Assembly (NCBI RefSeq): GCF_900091445.1
Contig: NZ_LT607733.1
Coordinates: 3,612,501-3,676,500 of the forward strand
Length of the DNA: 64,000 nucleotides
Source: Micromonospora echinofusca
GTDB lineage: Bacteria > Actinomycetota > Actinomycetes > Mycobacteriales > Micromonosporaceae
Direction of reading: 5' to 3'
In this document: piece by piece, positions 33,875 to 55,072 of the stretch
Position numbering within the stretch: the stretch's first letter is position 1
How the letters are laid out: each line of letters starts with the position of its first letter
Position numbers and translations under genes: made by a program
The notes under the pieces: model-generated
Databases searched by the model: none
Told to the model about the DNA's origin: nothing
What the model saw: the letters and a program-made list of their open reading frames with translations, nothing else

Positions 33875-34923
33875 CGAAGTTCCCTTCCGGTCAGGTGGAT
33901 GAAGACATCTTCCAGGCTGGGCTGGCCGATGTTGAGGTCACGAACCTCGCAGCCCAGGTCGGCGAGGATCTTCATCGCCATCGGGATGGCGTTGGCCGGC
34001 TGACCGCTGGTGTAGACCCGGAAGGAGAGCGGGGCGTCCGGATCGACCGGCGCGTCGGGGGCCGGCGCGGGCATCGGCATCGCCGGCATGCCGGGGAACG
34101 CCGGCGCGGCGACGGGCGCCGGGGCGGTCATCTTGAAGTGTTCCACCTGCTCCACGTCCGGGATCGCGTCGAGCGCGGCCCGCACCTCCTCGGCGGGGGC
34201 GCCGGGGGTCACCACGAGGGTCAGGGTGCTGCTGCCCGGCAGCGTACGGGTCAGCGCGGACGGGGTGTCCATGGTGAGCAGCTTGCCGTGGTCGACGATG
34301 CCGACGCGGTCGCAGAGCTTCTCCGCCTCGTCCATGTCGTGCGTGGTGACCACCACGGTCACCCCGGCCCGCTTCAGCTCGGCGATCCGGTCGTGCACGA
34401 AGAGCCGGGACTGCGGGTCGAGGCCCGCGGACGGCTCGTCGAGGAAGAGCACCCGGGGCGAGTGCATCAGCGCGCGGGCGATCATCGTGCGCTGGGCGAG
34501 GCCACCGGACAGGAAGTCGGTACGGTGGTTCGCGAAGTCCTTGAGCCCCATCTGATCCAGCAGCTCGTCCGCCCGCCGGATGCGCTGCGCCCGGGGCACG
34601 CGGTGGTACGCCGCGTGGAACAGCAGGTTCTGCCGGACGGTCAGCGCCCGGTCCAGGTTCACCCGCTGCGGTACGACCGCCAGCAACTGCCGAGCGACGG
34701 CGGGCGCGCCGATCACGTCGGCGCCGCACACCCGGGCCCGGCCCGAGGTGGCCCGCACCCGTGTCGTCAGCACCCCGATCGTCGTCGTCTTGCCGGCGCC
34801 GTTCGGCCCGAGCAGGCCGAAGACCTCACCGGCGCCGACGGAGAAACTCAGTCCGTCCACCGCCGGTGGCATATTGGGCTGGTACCGCTTGACCAGCTCC
34901 GTGACCACCACTGCCTCGTCCAC
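33871..34923 (-). CDS. ABC exporter ATP-binding subunit with Pro/Met-rich insertion
   Basis: This 350-residue ATPase has Walker A GPNGAGKTT (39-47), signature LSGGLAQRT, Walker B VLFLDEPSAGLDPQ and switch His VTTHDMDEA. Near residues 270-300 it carries a low-complexity stretch rich in Pro, Ala and Met (APVAAPAFPGMPAMP) not seen in the homologue at 17122; it separates two halves of the DrrA-type C-terminal domain and is probably a flexible linker. GTG 34923 has GGAG at 9-nt spacing. It starts 87 bp after the TE-containing PKS gene, with three TAGGGG-like repeats in between. Confidence 0.9.
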   Translation of the reverse strand: MDEAVVVTELVKRYQPNMPPAVDGLSFSVGAGEVFGLLGPNGAGKTTTIGVLTTRVRATSGRARVCGADVIGAPAVARQLLAVVPQRVNLDRALTVRQNLLFHAAYHRVPRAQRIRRADELLDQMGLKDFANHRTDFLSGGLAQRTMIARALMHSPRVLFLDEPSAGLDPQSRLFVHDRIAELKRAGVTVVVTTHDMDEAEKLCDRVGIVDHGKLLTMDTPSALTRTLPGSSTLTLVVTPGAPAEEVRAALDAIPDVEQVEHFKMTAPAPVAAPAFPGMPAMPMPAPAPDAPVDPDAPLSFRVYTSGQPANAIPMAMKILADLGCEVRDLNIGQPSLEDVFIHLTGRELR

Positions 34924-34974
34924 GTCGTCATGCTCCGTCCTGAAACATCGGTCCGATAGATGTGCGTGCGCCGA

Positions 34975-35001
34975 TAGGGGGCGCTAGGGGCACGCCAGGG
35001 G
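34975..35001 (+). promoter_or_regulatory. Triple (T/C)AGGGG direct repeat before the exporter operon
   Basis: TAGGGG at 34975, TAGGGG at 34985 and CAGGGG at 34996 are spaced 10 and 11 bp on one face of the helix. They lie between the last PKS gene and the exporter ATPase. Confidence 0.45.
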
Positions 35002-35010
35002 CGGCACCGG

Positions 35011-38000
35011 TCACAGACCCCGCGCGGTCAGCCACCGCTGCACCGTGCCGGCGAGTTCCGGCCCCCGGTCGGCGACCATGCTGAAGTGGTCCCCCGCCGC
35101 GTCCGCCACCTCGTGCGGATAGGGCCAGCGGGAGCGCCAGCCGTCCTCCTCGCCGGCCCACTCCCCCAGCGGCTCGCTGGCCCGGACCAGCAGGGTCGGC
35201 GCCGCCATCTCGATCGGCTGCCAGTCCAGGAACAGGGGCAGGTAGCCGGCCCACGCGGTCGTCCGCCAGTCGTCCATCGGCGTGTACGCGCTCTCCCGGT
35301 CGATCATCCCGTCGAGCAGCTGAGGCACCCATCCGCCGAGCACCTCGCTGTTCGCCGGGTAGGTGTCCATCAGCACCACCGCGTCCGGCGTCCGGCCCTG
35401 GCGCTCCAGCTCGCCGGCGAGCAGGTTGGCCACCATCGCGCCGCCCGAGTGCCCGGCCAGCACGAACGGGCCGGCGCCCACGGCGCGCAGCACCGTGTCG
35501 GCGTGCACCCGCAGCAGGGCGTCGAGGTCGGCGGGAAGCTCCTCGCCGACGCCGAACCCCGGGTTGGGCAGGGCCCACACGTCGCGCACCCCCCGGAAGC
35601 CGGCGGCGAGTCGGGCGTACTCGTGGGCCCCGGAGAGCAGCGACATGGTGCAGCAGCACACCAGCTGCGCCCGGGCGTCCCCCTGGGCCAGCCGGAGGAT
35701 GCCGGCCGGTCGGGTGAGCTGCGCCGGTTCGCTGAAGCTGGGCCGGAACTGGGCGAGCTTGACCAGGAGTTCGGCGTACCCGGCCGGATCCTCGCGCGCC
35801 TTCGGCTGGTTGAACAGCCCGCCGAGCAGGCCGCCACCGGCGCTCTCCGGTGCGCCGCCCCCGGCGGCGTCCGCCGCGTCCTCGGCGGCGTCCGCGCCGA
35901 CGAGCTGACCGAGCAGATGGCGGGCCAGCGCCGTAGGGGTGGGGTGGTCGAAGAGCAGGGTCGCCGACAGCTCCGCCCCGGTCTCCTGGCACAGCGCGTC
36001 GCGCAGTTCCAGCGCGGTCAGCGAGTCGAAGCCGAGTTCCAGGAAGTCGCGGTCGGCCTCGACCGCCCCGGGCGAGGCGTACCCGAGCACCGTGGCCACG
36101 CGTGCCCGTACGAGATCCAGCAGGATCCGGTGCCGGTCGCCGGCCGGGACACCGGCCAGCCGGTCGCGCAGCGCCCGGGCCGGGTCGGTGGCCTCGCCGC
36201 CGGACCCGGCGTCCCGGTCGGCGGCGACCGCCGCCTCGGGCACGCCGCGCAGCAGCGGGCTGGGCCGGACGGCGGTGAAGGCCGGCACGAAGGCGGCCCA
36301 GTCGAGGTCGGCGACCGCGAGCTGCTCGTCGCCGCGGCCCACGGCCTGCTCCAACGCGGACAGGGCCAGCGCGGTGGGCAGGGGACGGACCCCCCGGCGT
36401 CGCAGCGGTACCGGATCGGTCACCTCGTCCGCCCAGGGCACCCACGCGACGACGGTGGCCGGCCGGCCGGCGGCGCGCCGGCCGGCGGCCAGGGCCTCCA
36501 GCCCGGCGCCGGCGGCGGCGGAGACGGCCGCTCCCCCGCTGCCCCAGACGGCGGCGGTGGAGGTGAAGACCACGAACTCGTCGACCGGCCGACCGGCGCA
36601 GGCCTGCTCGAGCAGGTGCACGGCGGCGGTGCGGGCGGCCACGGCGTCGGCCAGGTCGCGCGGCTCCAGCGTCACGACCGGGTCGCCGGCACCGTCGGAG
36701 TCGGCGACATGCAGGACGGTGCGGACCTCGGTGCCGGCGGCGGCCAGCCGGTCCAGCACCTCGGGCAGCCCGTCGAGGTCGTCGACGCCGGTGACGGCGA
36801 CGTCGCCGCCCAGGTCGGCGGGCGGCACGGAACCGACGACGACGAGGTGGGCCGCGCCCCGGTCGGCGAGCCACCGCAGCAGGTGCGGGGTGCGCACCGC
36901 CGCCGCCCCGTGCACCAGGACCGCGCCCCGGGGCCGCCAGTCCGCGTCGGCGGCGCCGGCCGGAGCGCGCGACAGCCGCCGCGCGTACACCCCGCCGGGG
37001 CGCACCGCGAGCTGGTCCTCGTCGCCGCCGGCCGCGACGAGCCGGGCGAGCACGGCGAGCGCGGCGTCGTCCGGCTCCGCCGGCAGGTCCACCAGCCCGC
37101 CCCACAGGCGCGGCTGTTCCAACGCCAGCACCCGACCCAGACCCCAGAGGTACGCGCCGGCCATGGCGGGCGCGGGATCGTCCGCGTCGACGGCCACCGC
37201 GCCCCGGGTCACCGTCCACACCGGCGCGCTGCTCCCGGCGCCGCCGAGGGCACGCACGAGCGCGGCGGTCGCGGCCAGCGCGGCGGTCCCGGCCGGCTCC
37301 CCCGCCGCCAGCAGCGAGAGCACGACCGACGGGGTGCCCCCGGCGGGCAGGGCCCGGGCGATCTCGTCCGGGTCGTCGGCCACGGTCACGAGCACCGGGG
37401 CCAGGCCCTCGGCGCGCAGGGCGGCCAGCACGGCGTCGGCGTCGGTGCCCGCGCCGGCCACCACCAGGCACTCGCCGGCCGGCGCGGTGCCGGCGGCGGG
37501 CGGGGCGACGCGGGCCCAGTCGGCGCGGTACCGCAGGCCGTCGAGCTCGGATCCGCGACGCCGCCGGTCCCGGTAGGACGCGAGGGCGGGCAGCAGCTCG
37601 ACGAGCGCCTCCTGCCGGTCGCCGTCGAGGCCGAGCGTGGCGGCCAGCGCGTCCGGCCGGCCCGCCGCCACGGCGGCCCAGAACTCCTCGTCGTCGCCGA
37701 CGGCGGCGGCGGGTTGGATGAGGTCGACGGTGGGCGGGTCCGGCCAGTAGCGCTCGTGGTGGAAGGCGTAGGTGGGCAGCTCGACGCGGGCGGCGTCGCT
37801 GCCGGCGAAGAGCGCCGACCAGTGCACCCCGGCGCCGCGCAAGTCGACGGCGGCGAGCGCGGCGAGCAGGGTGGCCGCTTCCGGCTGGTCCCGGCGGCCG
37901 AGCGGCACGAAGGCCGTGGGCTCGACGTCGGGCAGGCACTCGCGGGCCAGCGCGGTCAGGGCGCCGTCGGGGCCGAGCTCCAGGAAGGTCGCGACACCGG

Positions 38001-40488
38001 CGGCGGCCAGGGTGGCGACGCCGTCGTGGAAGCGGACGGTGTCCCGCACGTGGTCGACCCAGTAGCCCGGGTCGGTGGCCTGGGCGGCAGTCAGCGCCTC
38101 GCCGGTGCGGTCGGAGACGACCGGCAGGGTCGGCGGCTGCCAGGTGACCTTCTCCGCGACCACCCGGAAGTCGGCCAGCATGGCGTCCATGCGCGCGGAG
38201 TGGAACGCGTGGCTGACCCGCAGCCGGCGCGACCGCCGGCCCTCGGCGGACAGCCGCCGACCCGCCGCGAGCACGGCCTCCTCGTCGCCGGAGAGCACCA
38301 CCGACCGGGGACCGTTCACGGCGGCCAGTGACACCCGCTCGTCGAGCAGCGGGAGCACCTCGGCCTCGGACGCCCGTACCGCCAGCATCGCCCCGCCGAC
38401 CGGCAGCTGCTGCATCAGCCGGCCCCGGGCGGCCACCAGGGACGCCGCGTCGGCCAGCGACAGCACGCCGGCGACGTGCGCCGCGGCCAGCTCGCCGACC
38501 GAGTGCCCGAGCAGGAACTGCGGGCGCAGCCCCCACGCGGTGACCAGCCGGTAGGCGGCGACCTCGTAGGCGAACAGCGCCGGCTGGGTGAACTCGGTGC
38601 GGTCCAGCAGCGCCGCCTCGGGCGAGTCGGCCTCGGCGAAGACCACCTCCCGCAGCGGCCGGCTCAGGTGCCGGTCCAGTTCCCCGGCCACCTCGTCGAA
38701 CGCGGCGGCGAACACCGGGAACCGGCGGCACAGCTCGGCGCCCATGCCGGGGCGCTGGGCGCCCTGGCCGGTGAAGAGGAACGCGACCTTGCCGGCCGGG
38801 CGGGCCACGCCGCGTACCACGCCGGGGGCGGTGCGCTCCTCGGCGACCGCGCGCAGGCCGGACAGCAGCGCGTCGCGGTCGTCACCGATCACGGCGGCCC
38901 GGTGCGGCAGCGCCGCCCGGGTGGTGACCAGCGAGTACGCCACGTCGGCCGGTGCCAGGTCGGGGCGGGCGGCGAGATGGTCGAGCAGCCGCCGGGCCTG
39001 TCCGGCCAGGGCCGGCGCGGACCGGGCGGAGACGACCCAGGGGGCCGGTGGGGCGGGCGTGCCGGCCGGCCGGGCGTCGTCGGTGTCCGCCCCGGCGGCC
39101 TGCTCGATGATGACGTGCGCGTTGGTGCCGCTGATCCCGAACGCGGAGACCCCGGCCCGGCGCGGCTGCCCCGTCTCCGGCCAGGGCTGCGCTCCGGTCA
39201 GCAGGGACACCGCCCCGCTGTTCCAGTCGACGTGCGGGGTGGGCTCGTCCACGTGCAGGGTGGGCGGCAGCACCCCGTGCCGCATGGCGAGGACCATCTT
39301 CATCACCCCGGCCACGCCCGCCGCCGCCTGGGTGTGGCCGATGTTCGACTTCACCGACCCCAGCCACAGCGGCCGGTCGGTGGGGCGCTCCTTGCCGTAC
39401 GTGGCCAGCAGCGCCTGCGCCTCGATCGGGTCGCCGAGGGTGGTGCCGGTGCCGTGCGCCTCGACGACGTCCACCTGGTCGGCGCTCAGCCCCGCGTTGG
39501 TGAGGGCCTGCCGGATCACCCGCCGCTGGGACGGGCCGTTCGGGGCGGTCAGCCCGCTGCTCGCGCCGTCCTGGTTGACCGCGCTGCCGCGTACCACCGC
39601 GAGGACCGGATGGCCGTTGCGACGGGCGTCGGAGAGCCGCTCGACCAGCAGCATGCCGGCCCCCTCGGACCAGCCGGTGCCGTCGGCGGCGGCGGCGAAC
39701 GACTTGCACCGGCCGTCGGTGGACAGACCGCGCTGGCGGGAGAACTCCACGAAGACGGTCGGGGTGGCCATCACCGACACCCCGCCGACCAGCGCCATCG
39801 TGCACTCGCCCAGCCGCAGCGCCTGGCAGGCCAGGTGCAGCGCGACCAGCGACGAGCTGCACGCCGTGTCCACGGTGACCGCCGGCCCCTCCAGGCCCAG
39901 CGCGTACGAGATCCGGCCGCTGGCGACCGCGGCGGCGCTGCCGGTGCCGAGGTAGCCCTCGACGCCGCCGCTGACCCCGGTGAGCAGCGCCGCGTAGTCG
40001 CCCTGGCTGCTGGTCGCCGCGTACACGCCGGTGGGCGCGCCGCGCAGCGTGGTGGGGTCGATGCCGGCCCGCTCGAACGCCTCCCACGCGGTCTCCAGCA
40101 GCAACCGCTGCTGCGGGTCCATGGCGAGGGCCTCGCGGGGGCTGATGCCGAAGAAGGCGGGGTCGAAGTCCCCGGCGGAGTAGAGGAACCCGCCCTCGCG
40201 CACGTACGACGTGCCCCGGCTGTCGGGGTCGGGGTCCGGGTCGTAGAGCGCGCCCAGGTTCCAGCCCCGGTCGTCGGGGAACGCCGACATCGCGTCGGTG
40301 CCCGCCGCCACCAGGTCCCACAGCTGCTCCGGCGACCCGACGCCGCCGGGGAACCGGCAACTCATGCCGATGATCGCCACCGGCTCGCTGAGCGCGGCGG
40401 TCAGCTGCTGGTTCTGCTGCTTGAGCTTCTGGTTGTCGAGCAGGGACGCGCGCAGCGCGCCGACGACCTCGTCCAGGGAAACACTCAT
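35011..40488 (-). CDS. Type I PKS, terminal module f: KS-AT(malonyl)-degenerate KR-ACP-TE
   Basis: This is a protein of 1825 residues. Order: a coiled-coil docking helix (1-30); KS from about 35, with active Cys in [11 protein letters not shown] (about 206) and HGTGT and NIGH histidines; AT from about 570 with GHSVGE and HAFH, the malonyl signature; a KR region from about 1185 whose nucleotide motif reads HGAAAV and whose catalytic Tyr and Asn positions read Ser and Gly; ACP with LGFDSL near 1485; and a thioesterase with GHSGG near 1678, DTYP and the catalytic His in GDHFSM. It adds a malonyl unit, leaves the beta-keto group unreduced and releases the chain. ATG 40488 follows GAGGAG. It is the last PKS of the operon. 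Confidence 0.93.
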   Translation of the reverse strand: MSVSLDEVVGALRASLLDNQKLKQQNQQLTAALSEPVAIIGMSCRFPGGVGSPEQLWDLVAAGTDAMSAFPDDRGWNLGALYDPDPDPDSRGTSYVREGGFLYSAGDFDPAFFGISPREALAMDPQQRLLLETAWEAFERAGIDPTTLRGAPTGVYAATSSQGDYAALLTGVSGGVEGYLGTGSAAAVASGRISYALGLEGPAVTVDTACSSSLVALHLACQALRLGECTMALVGGVSVMATPTVFVEFSRQRGLSTDGRCKSFAAAADGTGWSEGAGMLLVERLSDARRNGHPVLAVVRGSAVNQDGASSGLTAPNGPSQRRVIRQALTNAGLSADQVDVVEAHGTGTTLGDPIEAQALLATYGKERPTDRPLWLGSVKSNIGHTQAAAGVAGVMKMVLAMRHGVLPPTLHVDEPTPHVDWNSGAVSLLTGAQPWPETGQPRRAGVSAFGISGTNAHVIIEQAAGADTDDARPAGTPAPPAPWVVSARSAPALAGQARRLLDHLAARPDLAPADVAYSLVTTRAALPHRAAVIGDDRDALLSGLRAVAEERTAPGVVRGVARPAGKVAFLFTGQGAQRPGMGAELCRRFPVFAAAFDEVAGELDRHLSRPLREVVFAEADSPEAALLDRTEFTQPALFAYEVAAYRLVTAWGLRPQFLLGHSVGELAAAHVAGVLSLADAASLVAARGRLMQQLPVGGAMLAVRASEAEVLPLLDERVSLAAVNGPRSVVLSGDEEAVLAAGRRLSAEGRRSRRLRVSHAFHSARMDAMLADFRVVAEKVTWQPPTLPVVSDRTGEALTAAQATDPGYWVDHVRDTVRFHDGVATLAAAGVATFLELGPDGALTALARECLPDVEPTAFVPLGRRDQPEAATLLAALAAVDLRGAGVHWSALFAGSDAARVELPTYAFHHERYWPDPPTVDLIQPAAAVGDDEEFWAAVAAGRPDALAATLGLDGDRQEALVELLPALASYRDRRRRGSELDGLRYRADWARVAPPAAGTAPAGECLVVAGAGTDADAVLAALRAEGLAPVLVTVADDPDEIARALPAGGTPSVVLSLLAAGEPAGTAALAATAALVRALGGAGSSAPVWTVTRGAVAVDADDPAPAMAGAYLWGLGRVLALEQPRLWGGLVDLPAEPDDAALAVLARLVAAGGDEDQLAVRPGGVYARRLSRAPAGAADADWRPRGAVLVHGAAAVRTPHLLRWLADRGAAHLVVVGSVPPADLGGDVAVTGVDDLDGLPEVLDRLAAAGTEVRTVLHVADSDGAGDPVVTLEPRDLADAVAARTAAVHLLEQACAGRPVDEFVVFTSTAAVWGSGGAAVSAAAGAGLEALAAGRRAAGRPATVVAWVPWADEVTDPVPLRRRGVRPLPTALALSALEQAVGRGDEQLAVADLDWAAFVPAFTAVRPSPLLRGVPEAAVAADRDAGSGGEATDPARALRDRLAGVPAGDRHRILLDLVRARVATVLGYASPGAVEADRDFLELGFDSLTALELRDALCQETGAELSATLLFDHPTPTALARHLLGQLVGADAAEDAADAAGGGAPESAGGGLLGGLFNQPKAREDPAGYAELLVKLAQFRPSFSEPAQLTRPAGILRLAQGDARAQLVCCCTMSLLSGAHEYARLAAGFRGVRDVWALPNPGFGVGEELPADLDALLRVHADTVLRAVGAGPFVLAGHSGGAMVANLLAGELERQGRTPDAVVLMDTYPANSEVLGGWVPQLLDGMIDRESAYTPMDDWRTTAWAGYLPLFLDWQPIEMAAPTLLVRASEPLGEWAGEEDGWRSRWPYPHEVADAAGDHFSMVADRGPELAGTVQRWLTARGL

Positions 40489-40513
40489 CGGGGGCTCCTC
40501 AGGGCCGGCCGGG

Positions 40514-49996
<9,483 letters not shown>

Positions 49997-50044
49997 CGGA
50001 GTGCCGCTTCCTCGAAAGGGACGGGAGAGAGCTGGAGCTGGAGG

Positions 50045-53000
50045 TCAGGAGATGCCGAGGTCCTTGTCCACCATCGCGAACAGTTCGTCGTCGGTGGCGT
50101 CGTCGAGGTGCCGGCCGATGTCGGCGCCACCGCTGTCCTGGGCGAGCCGGGAGAGCATCGCCTGGAGGCGTACGGTGGCCCGCACCCGGGCGGCCTCGTC
50201 GCGCGCCACCACGTCGAGGCTGTCGGCGATCCGGTCCAGATCGTCGAGGAGGGCGGTCGGGGTGACCACGTCGTCGTGGGCGACCTCGGCGAACAGGTAC
50301 TCCGCCAGGGTCGTCGGGGTCGGGTAGTCGAAGACCAGGGTGACCGGGAGGGCCACGCCGGTGGCCGAGCCGAGCCGGTTGCGCAGCTCGACGGCGGTGA
50401 CGGAGTCGAAGCCGAGCTCCCGGAACGCCCGGTGCTCGTCCACCGACTCGGCGGACGGGTAGTTGAGCACGGCGGCGACCTGGCTGCGGACCAGGCCGAG
50501 CAGCACGGCGAGCCGCTCGGCTGCGGGCAGCCCGGCGAGCCGCTCCTGCAACGACTCCGGGCCGTCGCCGGCCTCCACGCTGGCGACCTTCTCGGCCGTG
50601 GCGAGCCGCCGCACGTCCGGCAGGTCGCTGATCAGCGGGCCGGGCCGGGTGGCGGTGAAGGCGACGGAGAACCGCTCCCAGGCGATGTCGGCGATGGTGA
50701 GGAACGCCTCGCCGTGGTCGACGGCCTGGTGCAGCGCGGCGATGGCCGCATCGGGGGTCATCTCGGGTACGCCGTGGCGGTGCAGCAGCTCGCCGAGCGG
50801 CCCGTCGGCCATGCCGCCGCCGGCCCACGCCCCCCAGGCGATGGAGGTGGCCGTGAGGCCGAGGCCGCGCCGGTGCTGGGCCAGCGCGTCGAGGAACGCG
50901 TTGCTCGGGGCGTAGTTGCCGACGCCGGAGCTGGCCACGCTGCCGGCGAAGGACGAGAACATGATGAACGCCGACAGCTCGTGGTCGAGGGTCAGCTCGT
51001 GCAGGTTGTACGCGACGTCGACCTTGGCCTGGAGCACGCGCTCGATCTGCTCCGGCCGGATGTCGTTGATCATGGCGTCGTCGAGCACGGCGGAGGCGTG
51101 CACGACGGCGGTGAGCGGGTACTCGGCGGGGATCGCGTCGATCAGGTCGGCCAGCGCGTCGCGGTCGGAGGCGTCGCACTCGACGACGGTGGCCTGGGCG
51201 CCCAGCTCGGTGAGGTCGTCGACGAGCTGCTGCGCGCCCGGCGCGGCCATGCCCCGCCGGCTGACGACGACGATGTTCTCCACGCCGCTGCGGGCCAGCC
51301 AGCGGGCGGCGTGCCCACCGAGCGCGCCGGTGCCGCCGGTGACCAGCGCCGTGCCGTACGGCTGCCACGGGTTGGCGGGCTGGCTGTCGCCGAGCGGGAC
51401 CCGGGTGAGCCGGCGGGCGAGCAGGCCGCTGGGGCGTACCGCGATCTGGTCCTCCTCCCCGGCGGTGGTGAGGGCCGCGACCAGCAGGTCGGCGCAACGG
51501 TCCTCGACGGCCTCGGGCAGGTCCACGAGACCGCCCCAGCGCTGCGGGTGCTCCAGCGCGGCGACCCGGCCGAAGCCCCAGACCAGCGACTGCACCGGGG
51601 AGCGCAGCAGGTCGGCCATGCCGACGGAGGCCGCGCCGGAGGTGACGCTCCACATGGGGGCGCGCAGGCCGATGTCGCCGAGGGCCTGGAAGAGCGCGAC
51701 GGTGGCGGCGAATCCGCCGGGCACGGACGGGTGCAGCGGGTGGGCCAGCTCGTCGAAGGCGAGCAGCGAGACCACGCCGGTCACCTCGGCGGCGGCGTCG
51801 CCGCCCGGTGCGGCGGCGAGCGCCTCCTGAAGCAGCTTGCCGAACTGGTCGCGGTCGACGTCGGGGGTGGAGACGGCGACCGGGACGAGCGTCGCGCCGG
51901 CGGCCGTGAACGCCTCGACGCAGGCGTCCTGCCAGGGCTCGATGATGTCGCCGGTCGGCATGACCACGACCCAGGTGCCGCTCATGCCCCGGTTGGCGAC
52001 GCCGGTCAGGGGCTTCCAGGTGTCCTGGTAGCGCCAGCTGTCGATGTCGGACTGCCGGCGCCGCTGCCGCCGCCAGGAGGTGAGCAGCGGCAGGGCCGGC
52101 AGCAGCGCGTCGAGGACCTCGTGCGCGGGGGTCTCGTCGGTGGCGATGGTCTCGGCGAGGGCGGTGACGTCGCCGCGTTCCACGGCCGCCCAGAAGCTCG
52201 CGTCGCTGGGGTCGCCGGCGCCGGAGAGCAGGCTCTCCAGGTCGGGGCCGCCACTGCCGTCGAGCCAGAACCGCTGGTGGTCGAAGGCGTACGTGGGCAG
52301 CGGCGCGACGTCGGTCTCGGCGAGGACGTCCGCCAGGTCGACGGGCAGGCCGATGGCGTGCGCGGTGGCGAGGTTGGTCAGCAGGCGCGTCGGGTCGTCG
52401 TCGCCGCGGCGCAGGCTGCCCAGGGTGTGGCCGGTGACGCCGCTGTCGTCGAGGATCGCCGTGACCGGCATCGTCAGCACCGGGTGGGGGCTGATCTCCA
52501 CGAAGGTGGTGTGCCCGGCGGCGATCGCCGTGCGCACGGCCGCGTCGAACCGCACGGTCCGGCGCAGGTTGTCGTACCAGTAGTCGGCGGTCATCGCGGC
52601 GGGGTCGACCCAGTCCCCGGTCAGGGTGGAGACGAGCCGGGTGTGGCCGGCCCGCGGGGTGACGTCGGCCAGGTCGGCGCGGAGCTGCTCGGCGACCTGC
52701 TGCACGGCCTCGGAGTGGGAGGCGTAGTCGACGGGGATGAGCCGGGCGCGCAGGCCCTCGGCCTGGCACGCCGCGACGAGGTCGGCCACGGGCTGCGGCG
52801 GGCCGGAGACCACGACGGTGGACGGGCCGTTGACGGCCGCCACCCCGACGCCCGGGAAGGCCGGCAGCCGCTCGGCGACCGCGTCGGCCGGCAGGTCCAC
52901 CGACGCCATCGTGCCGGTGCCGCGCAGCACGGCGAGCGCACGGGAGCGCAGCGCCACCGTCCGGGCGGCGTCCTCCAGGGTGAGGATGCCGGCCACACAG

Positions 53001-55036
53001 GCGGCGCCGATCTCGCCCTGCGAGTGGCCGACGACCGCGTCCGGGACGACGCCCGCCGCGCGCCACACGGCCGCGAGGGCGATGCCGACGGCCCACAGCA
53101 CCGGCTGCACGACCTCGACCCGCTCCAGCCACGACTCGTCGTCGCCGGTGAGCACCGACACCAGGTCCACGTCCAGGTACGGGGCGAGGGCCCGCTGGCA
53201 CTCGGCCAGCTTCGCGTCGAACACCGGCGTACGACCCACCAGGCCGGCCGCCATCCGCGCCGACTGGGCGCCCTGGCCGGGGAACACGAAGACGGGGCCG
53301 GTGCTGGCGCTGGTGACCGTACCGGTGACGAGGTTGCCGGCCGGCTGGCCGGCGGCGAGGGCGTCCAGCCCGGCGAGCAGCTCGTCGGCGGTCGAGGCGA
53401 CGACGGCGGCGCGGTGGTCGAACGTCGAGCGGGTGGTGGCCAGCGACCAGCCGACCGCCGCCGGGGCGAGGTCGCCGTGCTCGCGCACGTGCCGCGCGAG
53501 CCGGGCGGCCTGCCCGGCGAGGGCGGTCTTCGACCGGGCCGACACCGGCCAGAGGGTGACGTCGGAGGCGACCAGGCCGGGCCGTCGCGCGGGCTCTACG
53601 GCGGTGGCCTCGACGGCCTCCTCGCCGTCGACGGCGACCGGGTCGGCGACGCGCGGCCGGTACTCCTCCAGGATCACGTGCGCGTTGGTGCCGCTGACGC
53701 CGAAGGAGGAGACGCCGCCGCGGCGGGGGCGGTCCAGTTCCGGCCACGGCTTGGACTCGGTGAGCAGGGACACCGCCCCGGCGGTCCAGTCCACGTGCGG
53801 GGAGGGCTCGTCGACGTGCAGGGTCTCCGGCATGACGCCGTTGCGCAGCGCCATCACCATCTTGACCAGCCCGGCGACGCCTGCGGCGCTCTGGGTGTGG
53901 CCGATGTTCGACTTCACCGAGCCCAGCCACAGCGGCCGGTCGGCCGGCCGGTCCTGCCCGTACGTGGCGATGAGCGCCTGCGCCTCGATGGGGTCGCCGA
54001 GGGTGGTGCCGGTGCCGTGCGCCTCGACCATGTCGACGTCGGCGGTGCCGAGCCGGGCGTTGGCGAGGGCCTGCCGGATGACCCGCTGCTGGGAGGGGCC
54101 GTTCGGCGCGGTGAGCCCGTTGGACGCGCCGTCCTGGTTGAGGGCGCTGCCCCGGATCACGGCGAGGATCGGGTGGCCGTTGCGCTCGGCGTCGGCCAGC
54201 CGCTCCACGACGAGCACGCCGCCGCCCTCGCCCCAGCCGGTGCCGTCCGCGCCGGCGGCGAACGCCTTGCACCGGCCGTCGACGGACATGCCGCGCTGCC
54301 GGGAGAAGACGACGAAGACGCCGGGGGTGGCCATGACGGTGACGCCGCCGGCGACGGCGAGGTCACACTCGCCGCGGCGCAGCGCGTTCACGGCGAGGTG
54401 CAGGGCCACCAGAGACGAGGAGCAGGCGGTGTCGACGGTGACGGCCGGGCCGTTGAGGCCGAGGGTGAACGAGATCCGGCCGGACGCGACGCTGGTGGTG
54501 TTGCCGGTGCCGAGGTACATGTCGACGCCCTCGGGCACGTGCGGCAGGCCGATGCCGTAGTTGGACGTGCTCAGTCCGACGAAGACGCCGGTGGAGCTGC
54601 CGCGCAGCGACAGCGGGTCGATGCCGGCCCGCTCGACGGCCTCCCAGGACGTCTCCAGCAGCAGCCGCTGCTGCGGGTCCATGGCGAGGGCCTCACGCGG
54701 CGAGATGCCGAACAGGGTCGGGTCGAAGTCACCGGCGCCGTCGAGGAACCCGCCGACGCGGGTGTAGCTCTTGCCCGGCTTGTTCGGGTCCGGGTCGTAG
54801 AGCGCCTCCAGGTCCCAGCCCCGGTCGTCCGGGAACTCGGTGAGCGCGTCCCGGCCGTCGGCGACGAGGTCCCACAGGGCCTCCGGCGACCGGACCCCAC
54901 CGGGGAAGCGGCAGCTCATGGAGACGATGGCCAGCGGCTCCTGATCCCGGGCCTCGACGGTCTGCAGCTTGCGCTTGGTGTCGTGCAGGTCGGCGGTCAC
55001 CCGCTTGAGGAAGTACCGCAGCTTGTCGTCGCTCAT
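50045..55036 (-). CDS. Type I PKS, module c: KS-AT(methylmalonyl)-KR-ACP
   Basis: This is a protein of 1663 residues. A docking helix ([20 protein letters not shown]) precedes KS (Cys about 204, HGTGT, NIGH), then AT from about 584 with GHSQGE and YASH (methylmalonyl), [10 protein letters not shown] (about 1234) with HASAVLDDA (B-type) and GNYAPSNAF (active Tyr and Asn), and ACP LGFDSVT (about 1540), where the usual Leu after the phosphopantetheine Ser is Val. The C-terminal docking tail is acidic and ends in MVDKDLGIS. It adds a methyl-branched unit and reduces the previous keto to a hydroxyl. It is separated by 36 and 48 bp from its neighbours in the operon. Confidence 0.94.
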   Translation of the reverse strand: MSDDKLRYFLKRVTADLHDTKRKLQTVEARDQEPLAIVSMSCRFPGGVRSPEALWDLVADGRDALTEFPDDRGWDLEALYDPDPNKPGKSYTRVGGFLDGAGDFDPTLFGISPREALAMDPQQRLLLETSWEAVERAGIDPLSLRGSSTGVFVGLSTSNYGIGLPHVPEGVDMYLGTGNTTSVASGRISFTLGLNGPAVTVDTACSSSLVALHLAVNALRRGECDLAVAGGVTVMATPGVFVVFSRQRGMSVDGRCKAFAAGADGTGWGEGGGVLVVERLADAERNGHPILAVIRGSALNQDGASNGLTAPNGPSQQRVIRQALANARLGTADVDMVEAHGTGTTLGDPIEAQALIATYGQDRPADRPLWLGSVKSNIGHTQSAAGVAGLVKMVMALRNGVMPETLHVDEPSPHVDWTAGAVSLLTESKPWPELDRPRRGGVSSFGVSGTNAHVILEEYRPRVADPVAVDGEEAVEATAVEPARRPGLVASDVTLWPVSARSKTALAGQAARLARHVREHGDLAPAAVGWSLATTRSTFDHRAAVVASTADELLAGLDALAAGQPAGNLVTGTVTSASTGPVFVFPGQGAQSARMAAGLVGRTPVFDAKLAECQRALAPYLDVDLVSVLTGDDESWLERVEVVQPVLWAVGIALAAVWRAAGVVPDAVVGHSQGEIGAACVAGILTLEDAARTVALRSRALAVLRGTGTMASVDLPADAVAERLPAFPGVGVAAVNGPSTVVVSGPPQPVADLVAACQAEGLRARLIPVDYASHSEAVQQVAEQLRADLADVTPRAGHTRLVSTLTGDWVDPAAMTADYWYDNLRRTVRFDAAVRTAIAAGHTTFVEISPHPVLTMPVTAILDDSGVTGHTLGSLRRGDDDPTRLLTNLATAHAIGLPVDLADVLAETDVAPLPTYAFDHQRFWLDGSGGPDLESLLSGAGDPSDASFWAAVERGDVTALAETIATDETPAHEVLDALLPALPLLTSWRRQRRRQSDIDSWRYQDTWKPLTGVANRGMSGTWVVVMPTGDIIEPWQDACVEAFTAAGATLVPVAVSTPDVDRDQFGKLLQEALAAAPGGDAAAEVTGVVSLLAFDELAHPLHPSVPGGFAATVALFQALGDIGLRAPMWSVTSGAASVGMADLLRSPVQSLVWGFGRVAALEHPQRWGGLVDLPEAVEDRCADLLVAALTTAGEEDQIAVRPSGLLARRLTRVPLGDSQPANPWQPYGTALVTGGTGALGGHAARWLARSGVENIVVVSRRGMAAPGAQQLVDDLTELGAQATVVECDASDRDALADLIDAIPAEYPLTAVVHASAVLDDAMINDIRPEQIERVLQAKVDVAYNLHELTLDHELSAFIMFSSFAGSVASSGVGNYAPSNAFLDALAQHRRGLGLTATSIAWGAWAGGGMADGPLGELLHRHGVPEMTPDAAIAALHQAVDHGEAFLTIADIAWERFSVAFTATRPGPLISDLPDVRRLATAEKVASVEAGDGPESLQERLAGLPAAERLAVLLGLVRSQVAAVLNYPSAESVDEHRAFRELGFDSVTAVELRNRLGSATGVALPVTLVFDYPTPTTLAEYLFAEVAHDDVVTPTALLDDLDRIADSLDVVARDEAARVRATVRLQAMLSRLAQDSGGADIGRHLDDATDDELFAMVDKDLGIS
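53091..53236. repeat. 146-bp exact duplicate inside the methylmalonyl-AT of module c
   Basis: Partner of 48090-48235. The module b AT (about 58.1-59.0 kb) encodes nearly the same protein but with synonymous differences, so modules c and d share the more recent exchange. Confidence 0.8.
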
Positions 55037-55072
55037 CGGGTGGCCCCTGCCTCGATTCGAAGGTTGGTCATC

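Noticed and set aside
35931..35943. A TAGGGGT copy within the ACP-coding part of PKS module f
   Set aside because: It falls in conserved PTPTA codons and lacks a spaced partner, so it was not counted as an operator. Copies at 2453 and 20648 were dropped for similar reasons.
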